A DNA stretch of 64,000 bases from Limimaricola cinnabarinus LL-001 (GCF_000466965.1 NZ_BATB01000005.1:1-64000), one strand, 5' to 3'. Numbered from the stretch's first letter, positions 1-9,459 are shown. Notes: a model not told the origin generated them from the letters alone. Program-made: numbers and translations.

Positions 1-2400
1 CGCAAGGCCCGATTCCTTGAGCAGGCGCGCGGCCTCCTCCTCGGCCAGACGCTCGCGCCCCGCGCCCGCCACCGGCACCCGGTCGCGCTCCAGCAGCATC
101 GCAGCGGCGAGCGGGGTGGGGCGCTTGGCGCGCACCAGATCGACCCGGCCCTTGGTGCGCTCAAGCATCTCCTCGACGCGGGCGAAATCCACGAGGCCGC
201 GCATCGCCTCTTCGCGGGTGACGCGCAGGATCAGGTGCTCGGGGTCGTATTTCGCCAGCGTGTCGTAGAGGATGTCGGACGAGAAGGTCGCCTGCTTACC
301 GGTCTTGCGCAGCTGCGGCAGGTTCTTCTCGATCAGTCCGGCGATGCTCGCCACGCCCCGAAAGGTCCGCTTCATCACCGCGTTAGAAGTGAACCAGCCC
401 TCCAACCCTTCGCGCAGCCCGTCCGCTTCGAACAGCGGGGCGGGATCGGTCAGCTCGTCGAGCCCCCAGACGAGCGTGGCATAATCGGTGCCGACGAAGC
501 CCAGCGGATGCAGGCCGAGCGTCTCCATCCTCCGGGTGAGCAGAAGGCCCAGGGTCTGCTGCGCGTGCCGCCCCGCGAAAGTGTGGAAGCAGGCATGGTG
601 CCGTCCGTCATGCTCGAAGGTCTCGACAAGGATGCGGCCGCGCTGCGGCATCTGCGACACCTCGCGCTGCAGGTGCAGCCAGTCGCGCGTATGGCGTGGC
701 AGCTCGGGCCAGTCGGGGCGCTGCAGCGTGTCGAGGATGCGGTGGGCAAGCTGGGCCGAGGTCGGCATCTTGGCCCCCGCATATGTGGCGATGCGCGGCT
801 CTCGGTCGGCGCGGCGGGTGACCTCGACCGTCATCTCGCGCAGCGTCTCGTAGCGTACGACCTGACCGCCGATGAGAAATGTGTCGCCCGGCGTCAGCGA
901 GGACGCGAAGCCTTCCTCGACCTCGCCCAAGGGGCGTCCGCCACGTCCGCGCATACGGACCTTCAGCATGTCGGCATCCTGAATCGTGCCGATGTTCATG
1001 CGGATGCGCAGGGCGGAGCGCGGGTCGCGCAGCTGCCACAGCCCGTCGGGGCGTTTGAGCAGGCGCTTCCACTTGTCATAGGCGCGCAGCGCATAGCCGC
1101 CCGTCGCCACGAAATCGAGGCAGTCGTCGAACTGCGCCCGGCTGATGCCCGCATAGGCGCCGACGGTCTTCACCTCGGCGAAGAGCGCGTCTTCGTCGAA
1201 GGGCCCGGCACAGGCGGTGATCATGATGTGCTGGCACAGCACGTCGAGCGGGCCGGGGCCCTTGGGGTTGCCGTCGAGCTCGCGCGCCTTCACAGCCTCA
1301 AGCGCTGCCATGCATTCCACCACCTCGAACCGGTTGGCGGGCACCAGAAGCGCCTTCGAGGGCGCGTTGTAGCGGTGGTTGGCCCGCCCGATCCGCTGCA
1401 CGAGGCGTTTCACGTTCTTGGGCGCGCCGATCTGGATCACGAGGTCCACGTCGCCCCAGTCGATCCCGAGATCGAGGCTGCCGGTGCAGACGATGGCCTT
1501 GAGCTCGCCTGCAACCATCGCCGCCTCGACATTGGCGCGGACCTGTCGGCTCAGGCTGCCATGATGGATGCCGATCGGCAGGTCGTCCTCGTTGGCGAGC
1601 CAGAGCTTGTGAAAGAAGATCTCTGCCTGCGCGCGGGTGTTGTGGAAGATAAGCGTGGTCTTGTGCCGTTTCACCTGCGCCAGAACCTCGCGCACGGCAT
1701 AGCCGCCCCCCGCTCCCGCCCATGGCGGCGGGGCCTCGGTGTGCAGCATCGAGATGTCGGGATCGGGGCCGGGATCGGCCTCGATGATCTCGCACGGCTC
1801 CGGCGCGCGGGCGAGCTGCGCCGCCAGCGCGGCGGGGTCGTCCACCGTGGCCGATAGGCCGACCCGGCGCAGGCCGGGCGACAGGGTTTCGAGCCGCCCG
1901 AGCGTCAGCATCAGCTGGTCGCCGCGCTTGCCCTCCGCCAGCGCGTGGATCTCGTCCACGATGACCCGTTGCAGCCCCGCGAAAATGCGCGGCGCGTCCT
2001 CATAGGAGATGAGCAGCGCAAGGCTCTCGGGCGTGGTCAGCAGGATATGTGGAGGGTCGGCGCGCTGGCGCTTCTTGGCCGTCTGCCTTGTGTCGCCGGT
2101 ACGGTCCTCGACCCGGATCGGCAGGTCCATCTCCTCGATCGGGATGGTGAGGTTGCGGCGGATGTCGGTGGCCAGCGCCTTGAGTGGCGAGATGTAGAGC
2201 GTGTGGAGCCCCTGATGCGCGCCGTCGGCCAGCTCCGCGAGGGTGGGCAGAAACCCGGCGAGCGTCTTTCCGCCCCCGGTGGGCGCGATGAGCATCAAGG
2301 CCGGCGCATCGGCGCGGGTCAGCATTTCGCGCTGGTGCGGATGGATGCTCCAGCCGCGTTTGGCGAACCAGGTCTCGAAGGAGGGGGGCAGGGTGGTCAT
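1..2400 (-). CDS. Ligase-associated DNA damage response DEXH-box helicase (3' end cut by window edge)
   Basis: The frame reads 800 codons from an ATG at 2398-2400 and runs off the left edge, so only the last residues are missing if it has the family's usual length of about 800. It is a superfamily 2 helicase: Walker A APTGGGKT (residues 39-46), DEIH box (149-152), SAT motif (183-185), and a C-terminal RecA domain containing GSLDLGIDWGDVDL and QRIGRANHR. The family normally travels with an ATP-dependent DNA ligase, an exonuclease and a phosphoesterase in a DNA-repair module; those partners would lie left of the window, which is inference. The long plus-strand frame over this region is an antisense shadow. 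Distinguishing it from other Lhr-like helicases rests on overall sequence feel. Confidence 0.9.
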   Translation of the reverse strand, partial: MTTLPPSFETWFAKRGWSIHPHQREMLTRADAPALMLIAPTGGGKTLAGFLPTLAELADGAHQGLHTLYISPLKALATDIRRNLTIPIEEMDLPIRVEDRTGDTRQTAKKRQRADPPHILLTTPESLALLISYEDAPRIFAGLQRVIVDEIHALAEGKRGDQLMLTLGRLETLSPGLRRVGLSATVDDPAALAAQLARAPEPCEIIEADPGPDPDISMLHTEAPPPWAGAGGGYAVREVLAQVKRHKTTLIFHNTRAQAEIFFHKLWLANEDDLPIGIHHGSLSRQVRANVEAAMVAGELKAIVCTGSLDLGIDWGDVDLVIQIGAPKNVKRLVQRIGRANHRYNAPSKALLVPANRFEVVECMAALEAVKARELDGNPKGPGPLDVLCQHIMITACAGPFDEDALFAEVKTVGAYAGISRAQFDDCLDFVATGGYALRAYDKWKRLLKRPDGLWQLRDPRSALRIRMNIGTIQDADMLKVRMRGRGGRPLGEVEEGFASSLTPGDTFLIGGQVVRYETLREMTVEVTRRADREPRIATYAGAKMPTSAQLAHRILDTLQRPDWPELPRHTRDWLHLQREVSQMPQRGRILVETFEHDGRHHACFHTFAGRHAQQTLGLLLTRRMETLGLHPLGFVGTDYATLVWGLDELTDPAPLFEADGLREGLEGWFTSNAVMKRTFRGVASIAGLIEKNLPQLRKTGKQATFSSDILYDTLAKYDPEHLILRVTREEAMRGLVDFARVEEMLERTKGRVDLVRAKRPTPLAAAMLLERDRVPVAGAGRERLAEEEAARLLKESGLA

Positions 2401-2431
2401 CCCCTGCCATCTAGGCGCGGCGGCCCGGCTT

Positions 2432-3037
2432 TCAAAGCGCCGCGAGGCGCTGCGCCAGTTCGTCGCGCAGGCTTGCGATGCGCGCATCGAGGCCCGCCTC
2501 GGTCGCCGTGGCCCCGGTCTCGGACCAATGCGAGAAACGCTCGAGCAGCGGCAGCAGGGTTTCGGTTTCCTCGGCGGTCCAGCCCGAGAGGAACCCGCCC
2601 AGAAGCAGAAACTTGTAGCGCCGCACCGCCTCGACGATCGCCTGCCCCGAAGCGGTCAGTGCCACGATGGTGCGTCGCGCATCCGCTTGGCTCGCCGCGC
2701 GCTCGGCAAAGCCGCGGGCGATCAGGTCCGACACGATGCGGCTGGCGCGCGAGGGGTCAATGTTGAGCCGCTGCGCCACGGTCGAGACCATGGTTTCCCC
2801 CTCAGGGTCGTCGCCAAACTCGTTGGCCGGGGCGTGGATGGCGATCATCACGTCGAGCTGCGCCAGATCGAGCGGCAGGCCAAGCTCGGCCAGCGCCCGG
2901 TGGCCAAGCTCGCGCGTGCGGACCCGCCTGCGCCAGCGTTGCAGCACCGCGTCGAAGGCCAACGCCGCGCGCGTGACCTCCGGGTCGATACCGGCGCGTG
3001 CCATTTCCCCGATCAGCTCCTCGTCGCGTTCGGCCAT
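2432..3037 (-). CDS. MarR-family transcriptional regulator
   Basis: A 201-residue protein with a winged-helix core: VSTVAQRLNIDPSRASRIVSDL is the recognition-helix region, and the DARRTIVALTASGQ wing is typical of MarR. It should bind a palindromic or repeated operator as a dimer and repress a nearby transporter, with a small ligand releasing it. It is divergent from the MFS pump across 140 bases, a classic regulator-efflux pair. An earlier in-frame ATG exists at 3070, but the ATG at 3037 is preceded by AAAGGCGGAG at good spacing, so I chose that. The family call is firm; the target is inferred from context. Confidence 0.88.
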   Translation of the reverse strand: MAERDEELIGEMARAGIDPEVTRAALAFDAVLQRWRRRVRTRELGHRALAELGLPLDLAQLDVMIAIHAPANEFGDDPEGETMVSTVAQRLNIDPSRASRIVSDLIARGFAERAASQADARRTIVALTASGQAIVEAVRRYKFLLLGGFLSGWTAEETETLLPLLERFSHWSETGATATEAGLDARIASLRDELAQRLAAL

Positions 3038-3058
3038 TCTCCGCCTTTCCAATTTGCA

Positions 3059-3092
3059 TGCCATTGACATGCATGTGCCAGTGACACATATC
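3059..3092 (+). promoter_or_regulatory. Candidate MFS promoter with overlapping direct-repeat operator
   Basis: The marR-MFS intergenic region contains a perfect TTGACA (3064-3069), with a weak -10-like CATATC 17 bases later. TGCCATTGACA (3059-3069) is repeated as TGCCAGTGACA (3076-3086), ten of eleven bases matching with a 17-base period. ACATGCATGT (3067-3076) is a perfect palindrome between them. A regulator bound here would cover the -35 and the spacer, which would suit MarR repression of the pump. No binding evidence exists in the sequence itself. Confidence 0.4.
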
Positions 3093-3177
3093 TGGCGTCA
3101 CCGCAGTCTCGTCGCAAGACCCACCCGCCCCTCTGGCGGGCCTGCCTCGTTCGTGCCCTGATAACCCGGAGTTTTGC

Positions 3178-4677
3178 ATGACCGCCACACCCGATACCAT
3201 TCCTACCATGGCTCCGGGGCGGGACAGGCGGGTTCGCCTCGCCCTCTGGGCGGTGGCGGTGACTTTGTTCGTGGCCTCAACCGGGCAGACCATCGTGTCG
3301 ACCGCACTGCCGGTGATCACTGCCGATCTGGGCGGGCTCAACCGGATGACATGGGTGGTGACGGCCTATCTGCTGGCCTCGACCGTGGGCGCGCCGATCT
3401 TCGGCAAGCTTGGCGACCTGTTCGGCCGCAAGGCGGTGCTGCAGGGTGGGCTCGGCGTCTTCACGCTTGGCGCGCTGATCTGCGGCGTGGCGCCCTCGAT
3501 GGAGGTGCTGATCGCGGGGCGGGCGGTGCAGGGGCTCGGCGGCGGCGGGCTGATCGTCGTGGCGATGGCGGTGGTGGCCGACCTGCTGCCCCCGCGCGAG
3601 CGCAGCCGAGTGCAGGGCGCACTGGGCGGGGTGTTCGGCCTGTCGACCGTGATCGGCCCGCTGGTCGGCGGCTTTCTGGTCCAAAGCCTCGGCTGGCACT
3701 GGATCTTCTTTGCCAACCTGCCGGTGGTGGCGCTGGCATGGATCGTGCTGCAATCGGCGCTCGAAGGCCGGGCTCCCTCCGTCCGCCCGCGCATCGACGT
3801 GGCCGGAGCTGCACTGCTGACCGCGGCGCTTTCGGGTCTCGTCCTGACCTCGAGCCTGGGCGGTACGGCCCTGCGCTGGGGCGATCCGGCGATGCTGGCG
3901 CTGATCGCGGCGACGATCGCGGCTCTCGCGGGGTTCTTGGTGGCCGAAACGAAGGCTCAGGAGCCGATCCTGCCGCTGTCGCTGTTCCGGCTCAACGCGG
4001 TGGCGGTGGTCAATGCAGCGGGGCTGCTGGTCGGCATGGCGATGTTCGGCACCATCACCTTCCTGCCGCTTTACGTTCAGGTGGTCAAAGGCGTGTCGCC
4101 GGTGATGTCGGGGATGTTCCTGCTGCCGATGATGGCGGGGCTGATCGGGGCGTCGGTCGCCTCGGGGCGGGTGATGGGACGCACCGGGCGCTACAAGCTG
4201 TTGCCGGTCCTCTCCACGGCGCTTTTGAGCGTCGCGATGCTTGGCCTGTCGCGGCTCGGGGCGCAGACGCCGCTGTGGCAGGTCGTGGTCCTCATGACGG
4301 CCACCGGCCTTGGTATCGGCCCGATGATGAGCGTGGGCGTCGCCGCGATCCAGAACGCGGTGCCGCGTGCTATGCTGGGCGTGGGCACCGCGAGCGCCAA
4401 CATGTTCCGGCTCATCGGCGGCTCGCTTGGCACCTCGATCTTCGGCGCCGTGTTCGGCGCGGGGCTGGCGCAGAACCTCGCCGGGCGGATCGAGGGGGCG
4501 GGCCTTGGCGCGATCAGCCGCGAAACGGTCATGGCGCTCGAGCCGCAGGCGCGCGAAAGTGTGCTCGCGGGATTTGCGGCGGCGCTCGACCCGATCTTCC
4601 TGCTGGCGGCGGGCATCGCGGCGCTGGCCTTCGCGATCACGCTCATGCTGCGCGAGGAGCCCTTGGCCGAAGCCTAG
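3178..4677 (+). CDS. MFS multidrug efflux transporter, DHA2 (EmrB/QacA) type
   Basis: A 499-residue integral membrane protein, the length of the 14-helix drug:H+ antiporter subfamily. Motif A GKLGDLFGRK lies after the second helix and the motif C-like GLSTVIGPLVGG in helix 5, both typical of DHA2 exporters. It would export hydrophobic drugs or other toxic compounds across the inner membrane using the proton gradient. The divergent MarR gene is the likely regulator. No membrane-fusion (EmrA/HlyD) partner is next to it, so it may work alone. Its stop codon interlocks with that of the convergent ATPase gene in a shared CTAG. Confidence 0.9.
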   Translation: MTATPDTIPTMAPGRDRRVRLALWAVAVTLFVASTGQTIVSTALPVITADLGGLNRMTWVVTAYLLASTVGAPIFGKLGDLFGRKAVLQGGLGVFTLGALICGVAPSMEVLIAGRAVQGLGGGGLIVVAMAVVADLLPPRERSRVQGALGGVFGLSTVIGPLVGGFLVQSLGWHWIFFANLPVVALAWIVLQSALEGRAPSVRPRIDVAGAALLTAALSGLVLTSSLGGTALRWGDPAMLALIAATIAALAGFLVAETKAQEPILPLSLFRLNAVAVVNAAGLLVGMAMFGTITFLPLYVQVVKGVSPVMSGMFLLPMMAGLIGASVASGRVMGRTGRYKLLPVLSTALLSVAMLGLSRLGAQTPLWQVVVLMTATGLGIGPMMSVGVAAIQNAVPRAMLGVGTASANMFRLIGGSLGTSIFGAVFGAGLAQNLAGRIEGAGLGAISRETVMALEPQARESVLAGFAAALDPIFLLAAGIAALAFAITLMLREEPLAEA

Positions 4678-5984
4678 TGGATCACGTCACCATCGCGCAC
4701 GAACATGTTGTCCCACGCCCGGTCTATCAATTCGGGCGTCATCCGGTAGGGCAGGCCCTCGAACTCGCAGATCGAGATGATCTGGTCGATGAGGAACACC
4801 GGCTGGTAATTGGCAAAGACGTTGCCGATGGTCGGATACTTGACCTTGAGAAGGTGGATCAGGGCCGCCTGATCGAGCGGCATCCGCTTCTTGCGCGCCA
4901 CCAGCGCAAAGATCTTCAGGAAGTCCTCCTGGCTCGGACCGTCGATGCGGATCTTGAAGAAGATCCGCCGCAGCGCCGCTTGGTCGAAGATCTCGCGCGG
5001 GTGGAAGTTGGTCGAGAAGATCACCAGCGTATCAAAGGGAACCTCAAACTTCTCGCCCGATTGCAGCGAGAGGATGTCGCGGTTTTCCTCGAGCGGCACG
5101 ATCCAGCGGTTCACGATCTTCTGTGGCGGTTCGGCCTGACGCCCGAGGTCGTCGATGATGAAGATCCCGCCCGTGGCCTTGAGCTGTAGCGGCGCCTGAT
5201 AGGTGCGCGAGACCGGGTTGTAGACGAGGTCCAGCATGTCGAGCGACAGCTCGCCCCCCGTGACGACCGTTGGCCGCTCGCAGCGGACATATCTCGTGTC
5301 GAACCTAGTGCACGAGAGGCGCAGCGCATTCGGATCCTCGGGGGTGTCGTCGACGCTTGCGTGGATCACGGGGTCGTAGAGGGTGATGACTTGACCGCCG
5401 TATTCGATCGCGCAGGGCACGTAGACCAGATCGCCGAAGGCTTCGCGGATGCCGTTCGAGATCGAGGATTTGCCGTTGCCGGGGGGGCCGTACATCAGGA
5501 TCGAGCGTCCGGCACCGATTGCTGGCCCAAGTTGATCGATCAGGGCGGGCGGCAGCACCAGATGGCCCATCGCCGATTGGAGCCGATCGCGGGTGAGCGT
5601 GATGTTGCGCACCGATTGGCGCGACACCTGCGCCCGGTACTCCGCCAGTGGCACCGGCATCGGGCCGAAATATTCCGACTGGGCCAGCGCGTCGAGCGCC
5701 CGGGCCCGTCCGCCATCGGTCAGCTGATAGGGCATTTCCGAGCTCGCCCCGGAGCCGGTCAGAGTGCCCATCGCCTCAATGAGCTTCTGGCCTCGCATCA
5801 GGTCGACAAGATCCTGTGTCACGTTGACCGGCAGGCGGAGCGATTTCGCGATTTCGCTGACCAGCCGCGCATTGGTCCGAAAAATTGTCTTGAGGGCGAT
5901 ATCGCGCATCATCACCACTTGCAGCCCGACCTCGTCGAGGCTGCGCGGCAACTGTGGCGCGGCTGTACCGATCTGCATGTTCAT
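4674..5984 (-). CDS. AAA-family ATPase at the end of the Tad locus
   Basis: A 436-residue protein with one AAA domain: Walker A GPPGNGKS (166-173), Walker B GIFIIDDL ending D278-D279, sensor-1 region VIFSTNFHP, and an arginine-finger-like AALRRIFFKI. The first 150 residues are helical and resemble a winged-helix region (DLVDLMRGQKLIEAMGTL). It looks MoxR/dynein-like in general form. It is co-oriented with the Tad genes, 71 bases after the TPR lipoprotein, which suggests a role in pilus assembly or regulation, but I know of no assigned function. The start is supported by GGAGGGG eight bases upstream; the longer frame upstream of 5984 is non-coding. Confidence 0.85.
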   Translation of the reverse strand: MNMQIGTAAPQLPRSLDEVGLQVVMMRDIALKTIFRTNARLVSEIAKSLRLPVNVTQDLVDLMRGQKLIEAMGTLTGSGASSEMPYQLTDGGRARALDALAQSEYFGPMPVPLAEYRAQVSRQSVRNITLTRDRLQSAMGHLVLPPALIDQLGPAIGAGRSILMYGPPGNGKSSISNGIREAFGDLVYVPCAIEYGGQVITLYDPVIHASVDDTPEDPNALRLSCTRFDTRYVRCERPTVVTGGELSLDMLDLVYNPVSRTYQAPLQLKATGGIFIIDDLGRQAEPPQKIVNRWIVPLEENRDILSLQSGEKFEVPFDTLVIFSTNFHPREIFDQAALRRIFFKIRIDGPSQEDFLKIFALVARKKRMPLDQAALIHLLKVKYPTIGNVFANYQPVFLIDQIISICEFEGLPYRMTPELIDRAWDNMFVRDGDVIH

Positions 5985-6055
5985 GGTGGCCCCTCCCCGA
6001 ACGGTCGGGCCTGTCTGGATGAGTAATATGGCATGAGCAGGGAGCAGGCGGGGCG

Positions 6056-6907
6056 CTAGTTGGTCGCGCCGCCCTCCAGCGCGCGCAGCGCCCGCGCCGC
6101 TTCCTCGAAATGCTGCGGATGCGTGTCGACCGCTTCGCGCAGAAGACCCCGGCCGATCGTCACGTCGCTTTGTTTGATCGCCGTGAGAGCGAGTGTGTAG
6201 AGCAGTTGCGCGCGTTCGGTCTGGCTCAGCGGGATCACGGGGAGCTGGTAGTTGCGCTGCGCGCCGCGCGCCAGAACTAGGTTGTTCTTGGCGGTGAAAA
6301 GCCCCGGCTCCTGCCGCAGCGCGTCGGTGAAGAGCCGCTCGGCCCCGCGATAGTCGCCGCGGGTGAGCTTGGAATAGCCCCAGTTGTTGAGCGCCCCGGC
6401 GGGCGTGGTGGTGAGCCCCACGGCGGTCTCGTAGAAGCTGTCGGCGCGGGCCCATTCCTGATTGCTGTCGGCGACCATCGCCTCGAGCCGGTATCTCTGG
6501 AAGGTCTCGAAGGTCGGCGGGACGCCGTCGAGGACCTTTTCGGCGCCGTCCCAATCATTGGTGCGGATCAACGCGTCGGCGAGCTCGACACCGTCGGCGG
6601 GTCCCGACTGTGGATGCGCGGTTACCCGGCGCCAGGCCGCGACACCCTCGGGGCCGCGCTTGGCCCGCACCAGCGAGGTGGCCAGACCACGCTGGATCTC
6701 GATCGCATCAGGGGTTTCGGTGGCGAGACGCTGGAAATAGGCGACGCTTTCGACGGGGTCGGCCACGGTGAGCATGATCTCGTTGAGATCGGCGTCGCGC
6801 GCCTCGCGCAGATCGCTCACCGCGCGGTCCACTTCGCCGTCCGGCGTGCCGCAGCCGACCAGAAACAACGCCGCGAGAGCGGCGAAATGGCGGACGGGAA
6901 GTCGCAT
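6056..6907 (-). CDS. TPR-repeat lipoprotein of the Tad locus (TadD-like)
   Basis: A 283-residue protein with a lipoprotein signal (FLVGC at about residues 15-19), so it should be exported and lipidated. The body is alpha-helical with tetratricopeptide repeats, seen in ALNNWGYSKLTRGDYRGAERLFTDAL. TadD lipoproteins in Tad systems are thought to help place the secretin or outer-membrane parts. It lies directly after a second, shorter TPR lipoprotein, so this locus carries a tandem pair. An AAAGGACG ribosome site precedes the ATG. Confidence 0.82.
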   Translation of the reverse strand: MRLPVRHFAALAALFLVGCGTPDGEVDRAVSDLREARDADLNEIMLTVADPVESVAYFQRLATETPDAIEIQRGLATSLVRAKRGPEGVAAWRRVTAHPQSGPADGVELADALIRTNDWDGAEKVLDGVPPTFETFQRYRLEAMVADSNQEWARADSFYETAVGLTTTPAGALNNWGYSKLTRGDYRGAERLFTDALRQEPGLFTAKNNLVLARGAQRNYQLPVIPLSQTERAQLLYTLALTAIKQSDVTIGRGLLREAVDTHPQHFEEAARALRALEGGATN

Positions 6908-6935
6908 GGGGCGGCGTCCTTTGCTGCTCGTATCC

Positions 6936-7493
6936 TCACAGCGCGGTCAGTATCGCGTATTCGCTCGATCCGCGCCGCACCAGTTGAAACTCTTCGGTTT
7001 CCTGCGGACCAGCATAGAGAGCGTCGTCCCGCTTGGCGAGGGCCCGGCGCAGGTTGTCGCGCACCATCTCGTCACCGCCATCGACGAGGCCGAAGGCGCG
7101 GCGAAAGCTCTCCGCGGCCTCGGCGGTGCGCCCCGTTTCCATCAACACCACGCCGAGGTTGTTCCAGGCCGGGGCGAAATCTTGGTCCAGCGCCACGGCC
7201 CGGCGCAGCAGCCGTTCGGCCTGACCGAGCCGCCCGAGACGCAGATTGGCCGACCCCATCGCCGAGAGCGTGTCGACGTCGAGACCGCGCTCCGCCGCCG
7301 CGCGCCCATAGGCCGAGAGCGCCAGCTCGGCCTCGTTCGAGGCCATGAGCCGGTGCCCGACGATAAGACCGTCGACGTCCGACGCGCCGGAGGGGCCGGG
7401 GGCATAGACGCCGCCCGAGGATCTGGACAGGTCGCCCGTGGCCGCGCAGGCTGCCAGCAGGGCGAATGCGGCGATAAGGGCAAAAGGTCTCAT
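6936..7493 (-). CDS. tadD: Tad pilus TPR lipoprotein TadD
   Basis: A 185-residue protein with signal peptide and lipobox LLAAC, then two or more TPR units (LSAMGSANLRLGRLGQAERLLRRAV and the following APAWNNLGVVLMETGRTAEAAESF unit). Size and position right after tadC match TadD, the assembly lipoprotein of Flp pili. It starts 10 bases after the tadC stop, so it is probably translated from the same transcript. Which of the two TPR lipoproteins is the true tadD cannot be settled by sequence alone; this one has the better position and length. Confidence 0.8.
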   Translation of the reverse strand: MRPFALIAAFALLAACAATGDLSRSSGGVYAPGPSGASDVDGLIVGHRLMASNEAELALSAYGRAAAERGLDVDTLSAMGSANLRLGRLGQAERLLRRAVALDQDFAPAWNNLGVVLMETGRTAEAAESFRRAFGLVDGGDEMVRDNLRRALAKRDDALYAGPQETEEFQLVRRGSSEYAILTAL

Positions 7494-7503
7494 GAAAGGG
7501 GTG

Positions 7504-8484
7504 TCAGTTCCCGGCAGCCCCGCCGCCCAGGGTCATGTAGATGTCGTAGAGCGACGGCCCGATCAGGATGATCAGCAGCGGCGGCACCGTCAACATCATC
7601 GTGGCCAACGTCATCTTGGTGGGCAGCGTATTCGCCTTTTCCTCGGCCCGCATCACGCGTTTGTCACGCATCTCCGCCGAGAACACCCGCAGCGCCTCGG
7701 CGATCGAGGTGCCGAATTGCTGGCTTTGCACCAACACGGTGACGAAGCTCGATATGTCGGTCACGCCGCAGCGCTCGGAGAGGTCGCGCAGCACCAGCGT
7801 CTTGTCCTTGCCGGCCTTCATCTCATGCGCGACCTGGCTGTATTCGAAGGCGAGGTCGGGATAGCCCGAGCGCAACTCATGGCTCACCCGGATGATGGAT
7901 TGGTCGAGCGACTGGCCGGCCTCGACGCAGACCAGCATCATGTCGAGGCTGTCGGGAAAGCCATCGGTGATGTTCTGGCGGCGGGCCTCGCGGCGGCGCG
8001 TGACCCAGTATTTGGGGGCCATGTAGCCGATCGCCGCCGGCCCGATCGTGGCGATGATCATGTCCTGCGGATCGGAGCTGCCTTGGCTCAGCGCAAAGAC
8101 GAGGCCGCCGATCAGCGCGCCGACGCCCAGAGCGAACTGGCTGAAATGGTAGATCCGCACCGCGTTGCGGGTGCGGTAGCCCGCCTGCATCAGCCGCAGC
8201 CGCGCGGCCGAGTATTCCTCGGCGTTCTGCGGCTCGAGGAAGGTGGCGTAGCGTTCGAGCTTGTCGGCGGCCGAGGGGGTCCGGAGGCGGTCGACGATCT
8301 TCGGGGCGTCGCCGCCGCGCGCGTTCTGGGCCTTGAGCCGGTCGAGGGGATCGCTCTTGCGGCGGAGGAGCACCGGCAGCGTGAGCAGGATCATCGCGAG
8401 GCCGAGAAAGCCGACCGCGAGGAGGGGGCCCGCGGGGCCGAGCCGGGCCACGAGCAGGGCCTCGATCTGCTGGAGCAGGTTCAT
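7504..8484 (-). CDS. tadC: Tad pilus inner-membrane platform protein TadC
   Basis: A 326-residue type II secretion system F-domain protein. It has an N-terminal membrane segment, a helix pair around residues 130-165, the conserved DSLDMMLVCVEAGQSLDQSI region, and a C-terminal membrane segment (PPLLIILIGPSLYDIYM). With TadB it forms the inner-membrane platform on which the ATPase drives Flp pilin assembly. It starts three bases after the tadB stop, so the two are translationally linked. Full length and unbroken. Confidence 0.92.
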   Translation of the reverse strand: MNLLQQIEALLVARLGPAGPLLAVGFLGLAMILLTLPVLLRRKSDPLDRLKAQNARGGDAPKIVDRLRTPSAADKLERYATFLEPQNAEEYSAARLRLMQAGYRTRNAVRIYHFSQFALGVGALIGGLVFALSQGSSDPQDMIIATIGPAAIGYMAPKYWVTRRREARRQNITDGFPDSLDMMLVCVEAGQSLDQSIIRVSHELRSGYPDLAFEYSQVAHEMKAGKDKTLVLRDLSERCGVTDISSFVTVLVQSQQFGTSIAEALRVFSAEMRDKRVMRAEEKANTLPTKMTLATMMLTVPPLLIILIGPSLYDIYMTLGGGAAGN

Positions 8485-8487
8485 GTA

Positions 8488-9455
8488 TCAGACCTTGATG
8501 TTGACGAGGGCGCGCATGACGATGACGTTCACGATCAAGAACGCCGCGACGACGAGGCAGGCGGGCACGAACACCGGCGTCTGGCTCACCTTGTCATAGT
8601 AGTTGGGCTCCATCAGGTTGATCGCCGCCAGCGCCGCCAGCGGGAAACCCGACAGGAACATGCCCGACCACTTGGCCTCGGCGGTGATCGCCTTGACCCG
8701 CCGGAACAGCCGAAAGCGGGCTCGGACCACTTTGGACAGGCCATCGAGAATCTCGGCGAGGTTGCCGCCCGCCTGCTGCTGGATCGTCACGGCAACGGCG
8801 AGGAAGCGCAGATCCTGAAGGTCGAGCCGTTCGGCCATGGCCTTGAGGCTGTCGCTCATGTCGCGGCCATAGGCGGATTCGTCGGCGATCAACCCCATTT
8901 CGGAGCCGAGCGGATCGGGCACCTCCTTGGCGACGACGGCGACCGCCGAGGAGAACGGATGCCGACCCGAAGCGATCGGACCATCAGCTCGATCGCGTCG
9001 GGCAGCTGTGCCTCGATGAGGCCGATGCGCTTCTTGGCCTTGTGACCGACCCAGACATAGACGCTTCCCACCCCCATCGCCGCCGCGACGGCGACGCGGA
9101 TCTCGAGCGCAGCACCCGTGCCGAAGGTGAGCCCGGCATAAGCCACTGCGCCAAGGCCGACCATCAGCAGCACGAGCTGGCGAGGGGTGAAGGCGATGTT
9201 GGCTTTTTGCGCCTTGTGGGCGAGGATCGAATAGAGCGGCACGCGGCGCGAGCGCATGTGCTGCGACATCTCCTTGCGCAGCTGTTCGAGCACCTCTTCG
9301 CGCCGACCGCCCTTTTCCAGAAGCGTCAGCCGCCGGTTGACCCGGTTGTTGAGGCTGATGGAGCGGCCGAAGACAGTGAGATACACCCCCTCGACCAGCA
9401 CGAGGACGGCGATGAAGACGAGGCCATAGATGATCGGTTCCGCGCTGAGGCTCAT
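8488..9455 (-). pseudogene. tadB: Tad pilus inner-membrane platform protein TadB, frameshifted
   Basis: Two overlapping frames together make one TadB of normal length (about 322 residues). The first, from the ATG at 9455, ends its homology at LPDAIELMVRSLRVG. The second resumes at VPDPLGSEMGLIADESAYG and carries the rest of the T2SS F domain and the C-terminal membrane helices. The break is near 8960: reading on the coding strand, GGCAT stands where GGCCAT would restore the expected VGHPFSSAVAVVAKEV. Loss of TadB would abolish pilus assembly in studied Tad systems, but every neighbour is intact, which favours a sequencing error. It sits between cpaF and tadC with gaps of only 3-4 bases. Confidence 0.88.
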
Positions 9456-9459
9456 GATC

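Noticed and set aside
235-1857. A 540-codon open frame on the plus strand
   Set aside because: It is antisense to the DEXH helicase, whose motifs are clear on the other strand.
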